NCBI GenBank assembly: GCA_001953115.1
Contig: LSSL01000611.1
Span: 23,691-87,690 of the forward strand
Length of the DNA: 64,000 bases
From: Smittium mucronatum
Taxonomy: Eukaryota; Kickxellomycota; Harpellomycetes; Harpellales; Legeriomycetaceae
Reading direction: 5' to 3'
This document shows positions 27,953-39,900 of this stretch, piece by piece. Made by a program: the position numbers and the translations under genes. The notes under the pieces are model-generated. The model worked only from the letters and a program-made list of their open reading frames with translations. It did not search any database and had not been told where the DNA came from. Position 1 is the first letter of the stretch. The number at the start of each line of letters is the position of its first letter.

Positions 27953-29854
27953 TCTATTTTAAGGAAATACCACTTGAGGAATTTTAAATCTATACTGCCC
28001 TTCCCACGCCTTTTTTTTTATTTGTACCAAATAATTTAACAAAGTGCAATTGCTAATAAACAAGGATTTCTATTTTATATTTTTAATTCTCATACGTAAA
28101 TATTAGCTGACCTATAAGGTCCTGAACTTTCAGTATTCCTATTTGTGCATTTTTTCACTTAAATAAAGATGATCCTCCAACCATTGAACAAAATGCGAAA
28201 TTATGAGTTTATATTGGCTGTTTAATGGGTTCCAATTTTTTCCCAACTCGCTTTTCTATAACAAGAAAAAAAAAACCAAAGATTGGGTTTATTCAATTTC
28301 TTACTTGGTTTGATCCAGCTCAGTTTGAAAAACCACAAAATAATCGTATTTTAGGATATTGATTAGTTAGTGAGCCCGTTATTGTTATAACTTAAAACTT
28401 TTCAATTGGATACTTTCTGCGTACGGAGGACTATTTTCAAGGCCAGATATTCTAATTATATTTAAATCATTGGCTACAATAAGATTACATCGTCATATAG
28501 CCAATAAAAATTATAAAAATACTCTAGTTTTAATAAATCTCTTGATTTCTCCAATAGATAATCTTTATATGTATACAATTCCAATTTATCCAATAGCTTT
28601 ATACAATTAAAATGTTAGTTTTCCAAATTAGGAAAATGGTAAAAAACTAACTGAAGTGTCCGCTTTCAAAGAGAATCTAGACATATATCACCAGAAATAA
28701 TTTACTGAAATTTTATTTTGTTATTTTTTTGTGAAGAAAAATTCCGTAGTGATAAAAAAGCTTTATTATCATTATAAAAAAAATATTCCTAATATACAAT
28801 ATATCATAAACGCCTTCATATATTGATATATAATGTTTAAACGATATTTACGTATTAGATTATTTATTTATTTCTAGCTTCATGTAATTAAAGTGATAAA
28901 AGATAATTTTCTGATTGTTAATTTTATTTGACAAAATTGTTAATAAATTAATGGTTTTATCGAAAGTAGTGAGCTATTATTTATTCGGCTTTTTAAATTA
29001 AAACTATCCCAAATCTCTATTTTTATAAAACCATATCAATATCTCGTGTTTGTTTCTGGCTCAAATATCGTTATCATAAGTATTTAAAATGATTTATAAT
29101 CTTGTCTATTTAATTTATTTAATCTAATACTATTTAGTTTTTCCTTTCTAATAACCAGAGTGATGATGGGGTTTTTAAAAACTTAAACCCCACCCTCCCC
29201 CCCAAAAAAAAAGATTAAAAAATCGACTTTAAAACCAATAAAATGCTAAATTTCAAATAAATTTGTAAATTGAATAGTAAATCTTTATCTCTTTTTGGAT
29301 ACATATATATTATAATCACAAAAAATTCATATCAAGGTTTTCGCTTCCTGTTATGATCATTTTCTATAATTAATTTTGACCTTTAACAATAATCTCAATT
29401 TTTTATATTTTTCTTCAAATTATTTTAGATTAGACTTTCCTAGTTTCTTAAATATAGTGCCCTTTTTAAAGTTTTCTCGTTATACTTTCATCACATTAAT
29501 GACATTTTAAAATAAACTGTGTTTTGATAATTCACATAACACGCACGTAATAAAAAAATACGAATACTTTTTGGGTGTTAACTTGAATGGAGTGCATATT
29601 TGAAACTAATTAGTGTTTTTTAATAAATCTTCTTGATAAAACAAACAATGGTAAACAGGATTAATAAAAAAAATTATTATTTAAAAAAACGAATAAAATA
29701 ATAATTATATAATAAATAAAAAATCGGAAATCGGAAATCAGGAAAATAAGGAACACACAAATAATACCATACAGAATGTCTTTAAGATATTTAAAGCTTG
29801 GTTAAAGGTTATGAAGGTCGTAAATATAGAATGTTGAGGTTGTAAATAATGAGA
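27953..29854. other. intergenic region, Elf1 to CLC
   Basis: About 1.9 kb between two minus-strand genes. It should hold the Elf1 promoter (just above 27952) and the CLC 3' end (just below 29855). I see A/T-rich sequence, a C-rich stretch near 29190-29205 and no other feature. Confidence 0.5.
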
Positions 29855-32800
29855 TTAATGGCAATGTTTGAGGATTTTGGCTTTAATCATATCTTTTCTG
29901 CAAATTAAGCCAACAAGCCTTCCCATATTATTTTGCACAAGAACCACTTTGGGTCCTAACGATTCAAAAATTTCAGAGACGGTTTCAGTTGAAGAATTCA
30001 CATCAACAACAATCGGAGTAAGGTCAACCGCCTTACTGAAATCATACATGCTGCTAGATAGACCAGGTTTTTGTTTAACAAAGCTAACTAAGTCTGGATT
30101 TATATGGTTATAATCGTTTCTTAAATCTTCAGTGTTATGGTTTTTTGAAGTGTTAAATAAAGAATTCATGTCTTGGGAAGATCCATTTATTTCTAGGGGT
30201 TTAACTTCATTTAGTGATTGAATAAGTTTATCTCTAGAGGAAACTCCTTCAAGCTTCATTTCAGCTAGATTATTAACGATGGGAAAAACTTTATAAGGGC
30301 AAGAATCCAAGATTCGATTAATTTCTCTCCTTGAAATACCATTAGCTGGAAGAACTGTGAGCTTAGATTTCATTACAGATGATATCAATTTCCCTAAAGG
30401 ATAAGAGTTTCTTTCAATGAATGGCATCCCATTAAGTTCGATTAGTTGCTCAGAAATTGCTCCGGGAGAAATGTAATCAGCTATGAGTTTTGAAATCATA
30501 ACAACAATCTAAAATAAATCAAAATTAAGTTAAAAAAAATACGGAAGAAAAAAAATTCATGAATAAAAAAAACTTGATTACAATAGTAGGAACAATGAAA
30601 GCCACTGCTCCTGTGAGCTCGTACATTATCACAACGACTGAAACTGTATTATCAAAGGTTTAAAAAAAATCAGTTATAAAATTTAGTAACGGCAATAAAA
30701 TATATAATTACCAGTCACACGTGTGACCCCACCAAGACCTGCTGCAGCCCCCAAAAATGCATAAGTCGCAGGGGTTATACAAGGAACATCAGGAGAGCAT
30801 TGAGAAAAAAAGAAAGATCCTGGATACATTCTACATTAAAATTATTTTTTAGTATTATAGTTGTACAATTTTTAAGATTTATTTTGGTAAAACCTTTGAG
30901 CCGATTGAACTAATATTCCAAGCATCCGTCCAAAAGTGGCACCTATGGCCATAGAAGGAACAAATATACCACATGGAACCTATAACAAAAATTAATAAAT
31001 AAAAGGATAAAATTAAGAATAAAATCATCATTGATCAAAGAGGTGTTACTTTGCAGCCATATGCGAAACCAGTTCCAATAAATCTTACGACGGTGGCCAA
31101 GAGGAGAAGAAGAATGATTGAGGTGTTGTTTTCAGGCCTAAAAAAGGATAAATTTTTTATTTGGTTAATGGTAGGATGAAGATTAATCCTTACTGGCAGA
31201 GACCAGCCCAGTTTCCATCTTCACACTCTTGGAATAAATATGAAAGTAATTTTCCCATATCGATTCTAACAAAAAAAGGATGAAAAATAAATAAATAAAT
31301 ATAAAAAACACCCAGAACTAAGAAATTTTAATAACCTCGTGAAGATATTAAAATAAAAGGCTGTAGAAGAACAAAGAGCAATGAACACAACTTCCTGGAT
31401 GGGAAGGGCTTTTAAGTATCTTTTTCTGAATCTGGCTACTTTCATATTGAAATTAGTCAACGCAGCCCCAACCAAACCCTAACAAAAAAATAAAATTATG
31501 AAATAATTGAAATTTGATAAAACGCGAAAGAAATTTACCCCAAATACCCCGATAATAATAAAGAATATTATTTCGAAAAATTGCCATTGTCTGGTGTAAG
31601 TGGCTTGAAACATTACTAATTTTCCAGTTCTGAAGGGATTCATTACATGGATGACAGTTGTAGCAATTAATGCACAAAAAAAACTTCGGGAAAGAGTTTG
31701 GAGAGGGAATACATAGCTTATATCTTCCATGGAGAATAAAACTCCGCCTATGGGAGAGCCAAAAGCCACAGCGATACCAGCAGCAGCGCTAGCAGAGAGT
31801 ATTTCTCTATTCTTAACTAAATTTTAAAAAATGTAAATTTACAAGGCGGTTTTAAATTAGCAATGATTTAGAGGTGTATAGAATTACTTTTGGAGTTTTT
31901 ATACTTTCCAAAGTGTTGTGATACTACATTTCCTACACAACAACCCATGTGAACTGCGGGTCCCTCTTTTCCCACACTTAAACCACTAGCAACAGCAAGC
32001 GCCTGGATATCGATTTTTAGAATAGAATTTACTATATTGATTACTAAGTAAATAAAAAAAGTCCATTACCAGGCCAGAACTCTTAATAAGCAATGTCCAG
32101 GAGTCCAGAAATTTGTCCATATGAAATCCCCCTTATGGCAAAAAAAAACAATGAATTTTAAGAATAAATCAAGAAAAAATAATTTAATATTTAATTACCG
32201 AGAACGGTTTTAAGTTCGGGGAGGCCCGATCCAGCAGCAAAAGGGGCAAAGTACTGCACCAAATAAGCGCAAATAAATGCGAGAATAGACTGTAAAATAA
32301 TTTAAATAAATCAGAGTGAAAGCATCAAATGCTAAAGATTATTAAATTTTGTGATGAAATATAAAAAAAAAAAAAAAAAATTGAAAACTTACACTAAAAA
32401 GGACATAAAATGATAAATTAACATACAAAATATCTTTTCCGGAAATTACGTGACTCCATTCTTTCCAATTGGGACATGAACCATCTGTATATAAATCATA
32501 ATAAAAAAAAAATTAGAAATTCATGACAAGTAAAAAATAAAATTTAAATTAATATACAGTCATCCCAGTCTTGCCAACAACAAAACTTTTCATTCAACCA
32601 CCAATAATTGGAGCAATGGCCCAGCTTTATATCACTAAGCCATTCTGTGGCTATGGATATAATTCCGGTATTTAATCCAATAACACATCCAACTAAAGAA
32701 ATTACTACCCACACTTGGATGGTTTCATACAAGCTGTGAATAAAAGAATTTAAAGTATCGACGTTCGAATTGTTTAATTCGTTTCTTTTAATACTTTCTT

Positions 32801-32986
32801 TATTCGATTCTGCAATCCAATCTAACAGTGAAAAGTCAAAAATAAGTGATTTTTGGGATATATATTAATTTAAGATATGAAGTGGAAAAATCCGCAGGTT
32901 ATGTATAAACATAAATAGAATAAATTACCTATAGTCTCAAATTCATCGAACCTAGCTGTTAATTCTTCATAAGAATGTTTATGCAT
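29855..32986 (-). CDS. GEF1: CLC chloride/proton transporter, Gef1/CLC-3-5 type
   Basis: Fourteen exons: 29855-30508, 30582-30643, 30712-30830, 30894-30979, 31050-31137, 31194-31265, 31336-31478, 31539-31816, 31888-32002, 32070-32131, 32199-32289, 32393-32484, 32558-32821, 32929-32986. They join in frame to 727 residues with introns of 56-107 bp. Signatures are the ETIDWIAE N-terminus typical of CLC-3/4/5 and Gef1, GHC...NEKFCC, GSGLPE (158-163), GLSVGKEGPAVH with gating Glu202, and FGSPIGGVLFSMED. Then come PCGIFVPSMAIGATFGR, the pore Tyr473 (TYAFLGAAAGLGG) and two C-terminal CBS domains (about 545-620 and 668-725). Members exchange chloride for protons in endosomal, Golgi or vacuolar membranes. 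The Ser in GSGLP predicts chloride rather than nitrate preference. The residue matching the internal proton glutamate is Asp259. Several pieces (NPFRTGK, YLKALPIQEVVF) resemble yeast Gef1. Confidence 0.95.
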
Positions 32987-33199
32987 AACTATTAGTGAGA
33001 GATTTTGCCGAAAATAAAATTACTGGGATTTGGAACTAAAGTGTAAAAATTAGATATACCACTATTTAAGGAAAATGGTTATCCGAAAAACAGATACCTT
33101 ATATAGCTGCTTCTAAATCGTTAACGTGTTAAATTTTGGGTTATTTATAATCAGCATAATTAATTCACCCACCCATGCACAAATAAATTCATAGACATT

Positions 33200-33520
33200 T
33201 TGCTTTTAACTTGCCTAGTTCGTACCAAGTTTTTTTATAGAATAACCAATGAAACTTACGTATCTGAATTAAAAATCGGTTTTCATTTAATTGTAACATA
33301 TAGTATAGCCAACCATGCCGAAATTATACATTACCCACTCATAATCTCATATCCATCATCGAAATTACTTATTCGAACATTTTTCATCTCCAAAATCTTA
33401 ACTCCATCGCCAAAAAAAATCATTTTTTTTGTAACAGAAATAGGATCCAATAAAGAAACCGTTGAGATCTCCATTAAATATTACCATAGGGTGAACATTG
33501 TTTCCATTTTAGGGTATTAA
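33200..33520 (+). CDS. uncharacterised 106-codon ORF, doubtful
   Basis: A plus-strand ORF, 214 bp beyond and divergent from the CLC start. The predicted peptide alternates polar and hydrophobic residues (FHLIVTYSIANHAEIIHYPL, then KKIIFFVTEIGSNKETVEIS), which hints at beta strands, and is less biased than most chance frames here. No signal peptide, no membrane segment and no family recognised. It could be one exon of a larger gene or a chance frame. Confidence 0.2.
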   Translation: MLLTCLVRTKFFYRITNETYVSELKIGFHLIVTYSIANHAEIIHYPLIISYPSSKLLIRTFFISKILTPSPKKIIFFVTEIGSNKETVEISIKYYHRVNIVSILGY

Positions 33521-34249
33521 AGATTGTTATAAACAAAGTAGTGGTTTAAAGATAGTCAAATATATCTTTTCTATCCTAAACTTGGATTTTAAAGCTAAAC
33601 TCGCTATAAATCCACTTATTACTCTCTAAATTTGTGCAAAGTTGTTTTCAGTGGGTCTTTTTTCAAAAAAAATGAAAAGCGGAGTTCCTTGTGGTATAAA
33701 CTTTTTCGATTTTCAAATTTACAGCTTTAGTGAACAGATATAATGCCGATAAAATGAGTGGAAAAATGATATACTTCACATACATACTCACAATGATTTA
33801 TATATGCAAGGTGTTTTATTGAGAATCTATGACGTCACCGTGTTTCCCCGTAAACATGAGTTATTAACTATAGCTGATATCTTTCTGTAGAAAAAAACTA
33901 AATTATATCAAATGGATTTATATTAAGATAACTAGATCTTCTAAGCTGGCTTTCTTCTTTTTATAAAGGTAAGGTTTGTCTACAAATAATTTGAGTATAT
34001 TGGTGCCTTTTTAATTTTTTCGAAAATAAACCTTCAATATTTTATATAACTCTTTTATTTCATCCCAGAAAGGATCTCATCTCTCTTTTTCAATCATTAT
34101 AAAAAATAAATTGAAAATTTATTTTTATGGAAATTATTTATATTAAAAACCACCAAAATAATTTGGGAAAACCCCCCATATATGTAGTTATTACACGCTG
34201 GTATACTTGATAGTGTCGAAATAATATTCTTTATAACATTCTAACTGGT

Positions 34250-34990
34250 ACAAATCCTTGCTCCTAAACTGTTGTTGTGCAGCTAAAGTTAAGGCAACGT
34301 TAATTGCATTATTGCTAGCGCATTCATCCTCCTCACCCAGCAGATACCTTAGGGAAAATATTTCTCCCTCACTACTCCTATTCACACTTTTCCTGCTGCT
34401 CTATCTAATGACAACACTAAGTGTTTGTACAGCCTCCGTGGTAGAAATAATAGGTGAGAACCTTACCGGAGGGAGGGGTTAGGAACTTAAAGAAAGCCAC
34501 AGTAAAGAATATACAAGATCTTAAATCACTGATCCTCCAGCCAGGTTAACCAATGGGTTTAAGTCATCACCTAACTCAGGAGCTTCGGAAGATATGGATG
34601 CCGAAGCATCAATATCTCTATCTCTATCTTCCGCCACCCCTCACCAAGTGTAACCTCTGGGGCAAACCCACTAGGATAAGCACCAGAATCGTCTAACTCA
34701 TGGTTGCGCATAACCATACCACAGCACTGCATACTCTAATGCCTTCATTTAACGAGAATAAAATAATTATAGAGCCAATAAGCCGAAATAGCGGGTAATG
34801 ATATCAGCCCACGAAGATAACTAAAATTGTTAAATTATTAAAAACGATAAGACTTATTACTGGTAAAACTATTGCTGAACAATATAAAAAATAATTTTAT
34901 TCCAAAAAAATATAAATAAAGCTATCTAAAACATACTAATAGACTATAGAGTGGCTAAAGCAGACCTCAAGCGTGCTAAGACTCTCAGAA
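34250..34990 (-). repeat. dispersed repeat, copy B (possible LTR/retroelement piece)
   Basis: Inverse-oriented, diverged copy of 16005-16745. Read on the minus strand it has, in order, CTTAGCACGC, ATCTTCGTGGGCT, the degenerate small coding block with GAYPSGFAPE (near 34.65 kb), GGCTGTACAAACACTTAGTG, TGCGCTAGCAATAATG and GGATTTGTACCAG. Its small ORF is broken by a frameshift after the GFAPE segment. Base composition is more balanced than in the flanks. It sits between the CLC gene and FANCD2. Confidence 0.6.
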
Positions 34991-36968
34991 AATAAGGGGG
35001 GTATAGTTTCACCTAGGAAGAAAATGCGTGTTCTACTACTTTCATAGGTTTAAAAAGCTATTGGTCATGTGATATTGGTATATTTTAATAATGGTCTTTC
35101 TTATATTTAAATATTTGCATATTTTCCAAAAATCTTTCATTAATACGTGACCGTATTAAAATAAGTTAATTGTGATTTGATTTGGTTTAAATTTGGATAA
35201 TTTTATTATGAAAAACTGATATCTTAATAAATTAAATCTATAAAATTTATTTAAAATAGAAAAAAAAGTAAGGGGGAGGACAAGATCAGATTAAAATTTT
35301 AAGTTTCAGTATAGAGAGGAAGAAGGGGAGGTGAAGAGAGACAGGGAACTGAGATTTTTTCTTATATTTTTTTTAAATACTCTATTACTTTTCATCTATT
35401 TGAAAATTTATTGTTCTTTGGCTTAATATATTCACTTTCAAAATTGTAGAAAAATTTTCGCCGCTTATGATTATAAATATTAAAGACTTTTTTTCTTTAA
35501 TTTAAAAAATATATATTAAGAATAGGTTTAATTAGTTTTATTCGCTTTATTATTCTTACTAGAATCGGCATTAAATTTATTGAATTTTTAGGAAAAAATA
35601 TACTCTGTGTAGAATAAATAAATAATAGACTTTATAAATTAGTATCTTTTTTAAAAAATAAGATAATTTGCCTAAAATTAGAACATTTTTATTTTCATAA
35701 CACATAATGAGTGTTGTATTTTTCTTAGAGATTTCACATTCTAATTAGTATTATCTAACTCCATCTTATATTTGGAGTCACTATATCCGTTTTTTAACGT
35801 TAAAATTTAAGTGGAAAAGTTTTTTTTTCCGAAACTTCGTGCTTTTTTCATTTTTTCAGGTCTACGCCTAGATTTTATAATGGGTTTTGATTATTTGGTG
35901 AATATCTTTTATTTAGATTTAAATTAAATTAACTGATAAAGTGAACTTCGCATCTAATGGGGGGTTTTATAAATTACTTTACAGAATTAAATTGATATGG
36001 ATTTAGAACTGAAAGAGAATGGGGTAAAGCGTCTTTTTTTTTTTAAAAAAAAAAACTTAGACTATTAAGTAAAAACACCAATATTAATTTTTTAAATAAT
36101 TCTAAGTTTTTAGATAAAAATTCCTATCTACACCACCCCATCTATCTAGCAGTTATAGAGTCATTGGACGTTATATAAAATATATTTATAATGGGGTTTA
36201 ATATAAAAATACCCACACAAAATTAACTCTTAACTCTGGAAAATTTAAAGAAATTTAAATTTTTTAGATATTTTTTTAGCGTATAATTTTCTTAAATTTT
36301 TACATTGAAAGTTTATTTAGTTTATGACTATTTCGAATGAAATTTACTGAGGCCATAATATTGGTTATGTGTAATTTTTTTTTGCTTTAACTGCGCCAAA
36401 AACATTATATTAAAATCTATAGATTTTTCTATGTGTATGACCTCATTTCTAGCATTATTGACTGAATCTTTATAAATTTATCTTATCAGAAACTATATCA
36501 ATTTAGATTTAGTCAAGAGTGCTTCTAATTTTTTATTGTAAACTTATAAAACTCTAATACATAATTTTTTTTTATAATTTTATATTGTCTTTTCTAAATA
36601 AAATAAATGTCAAAAATCGAATTATAGGATTTAATCTTTTTAAAAAAAAACATCATGCCCTTCAATTTATTCATTTATACGCTTATTCGACGATAACGAC
36701 ATATAACCCAAAGGTTTTATCTAATATAATTATAAATCTAATCAAATTCAAATAGATATAGTGTAGTTTAGTTTAGGTTTTGCATTTTATCAAGAGAAAT
36801 TTTTTTTTATTTAATTATTAATAGTGTGTGATCAGGATGAACATTTTAAAATTATGGCCTATCACCATAATGGATAATAAAACTTAAACTGATATTAATT
36901 TTTTTTAAATAATAATACCCCCACTAGAAAAGCCGACGAACTTACAAGAATCTAAGGGGTATTATTTT
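34991..36968. other. intergenic AT-rich stretch downstream of FANCD2
   Basis: Nearly 2 kb without a supportable gene. It includes a T11-A11 palindromic run at 36034-36055 and a purine-rich patch near 35260-35350 (AGGGGGAGGACAAG and GAGAGGAAGAAGGGGAGG). Confidence 0.5.
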
Positions 36969-39900
36969 TCACGAGGATTCATCATCAGCGCTGACAGCAT
37001 CCGATTCTGATTCTGATTCTGACGAATGGGATCTTTTATGAGATTCGTCAGGGGACGAATTTATTAGAGGTATTTGTGATGAAACCTCTTCCCCATCAAT
37101 TGATCTATGTTTGAGAACTCCGATTTCAAAAGTGGATAGAATATTGTTATTTTTTAACAAAAATTTGACTCTCAAAATAACGGCCTCAAGGGATCTTCTT
37201 ACCATAGGCACTATTTTTGTAAGCCTTAGATCACGAACTACTTTACTATGCCCACAAAATATTTGTAAAGTCCTTGTAGCCTTTTGTAAGCAGATTAGGG
37301 ATGTTACTATATCTTCTTTGTGTTCCATGAAAACCAACTCCAAGTAAGGAAGAACTTTCTTAGTAAAGATATCGATACAATGATGCCCAAACCTCAAACA
37401 CGTGGTTAAAACTCCTTTTAAATCACTGAGCCTTTTTCCTTGGAATAGAATCATTTGGAAAATCCTGCATAATTCGTACAAAACTTTAATTTTATCATCG
37501 TTTTTTCTTCCCGGTAAAATTGAAAATTGAGTTGAGAGAGAGACAAATATAGACTAAATAATGTAATTTTTTTAAATAAAGAAAATAAATCAGTTAGCGG
37601 TTGAAAAATTACATATTGGTATGATAATAGTTTTTCATATGAAAAAAGATATTTTTTAGTTAAAATACCTTAATGTAAATAGATGCCGTTTCATTGTTTA
37701 GGGTATGAAAATCATTTTCACTATTAGATTCAACATCCCCATACTCTGCCAAAACAACATTTACAAGTTCACCCATAACAATATGAGGTTGTTCGTAATT
37801 AGATTCGATAAAAAGTTTTATTAAAAACTCAATTTCGGTTTTCTATAAGCATGAAATCTTTTATAATTAAAAATAAACATTTAAAAATGAAGATCGATTA
37901 TATATTTTTTACCTGGAAAGATGACTCTTTTGATTTTAAAAAATTTCCTGATATTTTACCCAAAGCACGAACTGAATCCTCGTATGGTTGATTAGAAGTT
38001 ATAGTTCCATTATTTTCCAAATTCGGTAAATCGACCTTGGACACATATAAAATACTTTGGAGGAATTGGATTAACAGGATAGAATTTGAATCTGCTTCAA
38101 AGCGTTGAGAAAATTGAAATAAGTAATCAAATGCTCTGATGGATAAAACTTTTAGGGAAAAAGAATGTATCGATTTAGAATCAGCAGTCTTGCTAGATAA
38201 TAATATTCCTCTCAAAACAGACTAAGAAAATATAAAAAATAAGTAAGCTTTTTATTCTAAGTAGGAAAATGAATAAAATCTAAATTTTTTATTACCTCTG
38301 GGTTTGAAAACTTTGATTTGGAAGAGTGATAACCTGATGTGTCCCCAATCAAGCTTAAAAGCAATTGAATGATTAATTTGACTAGTTCATTTTTTTTTGT
38401 GTCGGTGAAATTCTCTGATAATTTTGTCTTTAAAAAATATAAATGCAATTTAAATTTTGGGATATTGATAATATAATTATAAAAATTTTACGTTTTCGAA
38501 ATTAAGTGACGTTTTTAAATGACCCATGAGTCCAACAGTCATGTCTTTTATCTAATTAAAATATGGTTCAAGTATTTAAGACATTAATATTATTACCAAT
38601 TCATGGAATTGTAAGAATGTAATATATTTTTTATGATAATTACCCAATCACCAATTTGAATTTTGGGAATATTATCGACTTTATCGACGTCTAAATAGCT
38701 ACGCAACTCCTCCATAATTAATATCAACGCATTGGCCTGTAAAAAATTTAAGAAAAATAATTTTATCAAAAAAAAAATCTTTTAAATATGATGATAAGGC
38801 AAGTAGAAAAAAATTAATTAAACCAATTTTACCGATATATTCATTTCGGAAAAAACTTCAGAATAAGGCTCAAGATTAGGGATCAAAACACTCTCATAAA
38901 CAAAATCGTATACTGAAGGATTCATGTCCCTTCTGTAACTTTTCCAAGAATTAACACTAGCAGAGTTACCTCCACTAACTCGTTTTCTGGGTTTAGATTT
39001 TTTTAAATTGGTGTGCTCTAAAACCGAGCTATCTGCAAATGATTGATCGGCCTGTGAATCTCCTATTGATATCTGATAATTCTCATCTATAGATGATTTC
39101 CAAGGATCTTGGGTAGATAATGTTGGCACAGAGCAAACGTTTCCAATAGGGGTGACGATTCCTAGTTCAATGGGATCAAATAAAACTCTTTGTGATAGAT
39201 TAGTTAAAAGATCTTCAATTAAAGCCAACTGATTCAACCGATTTAACGATTTGAGCTTCAAGTTTGATGATTTCTGACTTCCAAAAGCATTTATTAATTC
39301 CCGGAACCTGAAAAAAAGAAAATAAAGGGTTTTTTTAAGTTTATGATCAAAGTTATTTAGGTTCAGGTAAAGTGTAATTCAACCAAAAATAAGGTTACCA
39401 ATTGCAGACTAAAAATAGGCTCGATCCAATCATAACTTGATAAGGCTCAGATTGATCGGTTATGTTATGGACAAAAGTTTTAGTTAGATCGCTGCGCACT
39501 TCAAACTCGTTTTCAAAATCCATATGGGAAGATGGAAGAATTATACCGCAGCCAATAACAGCGTCAATATCGGCCAGAGATCCACAATTGTTGATTTTTT
39601 CGCAAACTTGCATGAATCTAAATAAAGGGAATAAACAACAGGCTACATTTCCAGACAGATTTCTAAAAGAATAGGATTTTTCTTGGTTGTCAGTTAGGGG
39701 TGTTTGTACCAGTGCAGAGTGTATTCCTTGAATATTATCCCCAATTAATAATCCATATATGTCTAAAACCACCTCCGATTCCTAAATTAATTTTTTAGGC
39801 CAAGGATAATATTTTTGATGAAATAAATTTAAAAAAAAGAATAAATGGGGCGATATATCATCTATAAAAATTATATAACAAACCTTTTCTTGGAATAGAG

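Noticed and set aside
31453..31769. Several 60-100 codon minus-strand frames and plus-strand frames across the CLC and FANCD2 loci
   Set aside because: They are exon pieces read into introns, or shadows of the real exons.
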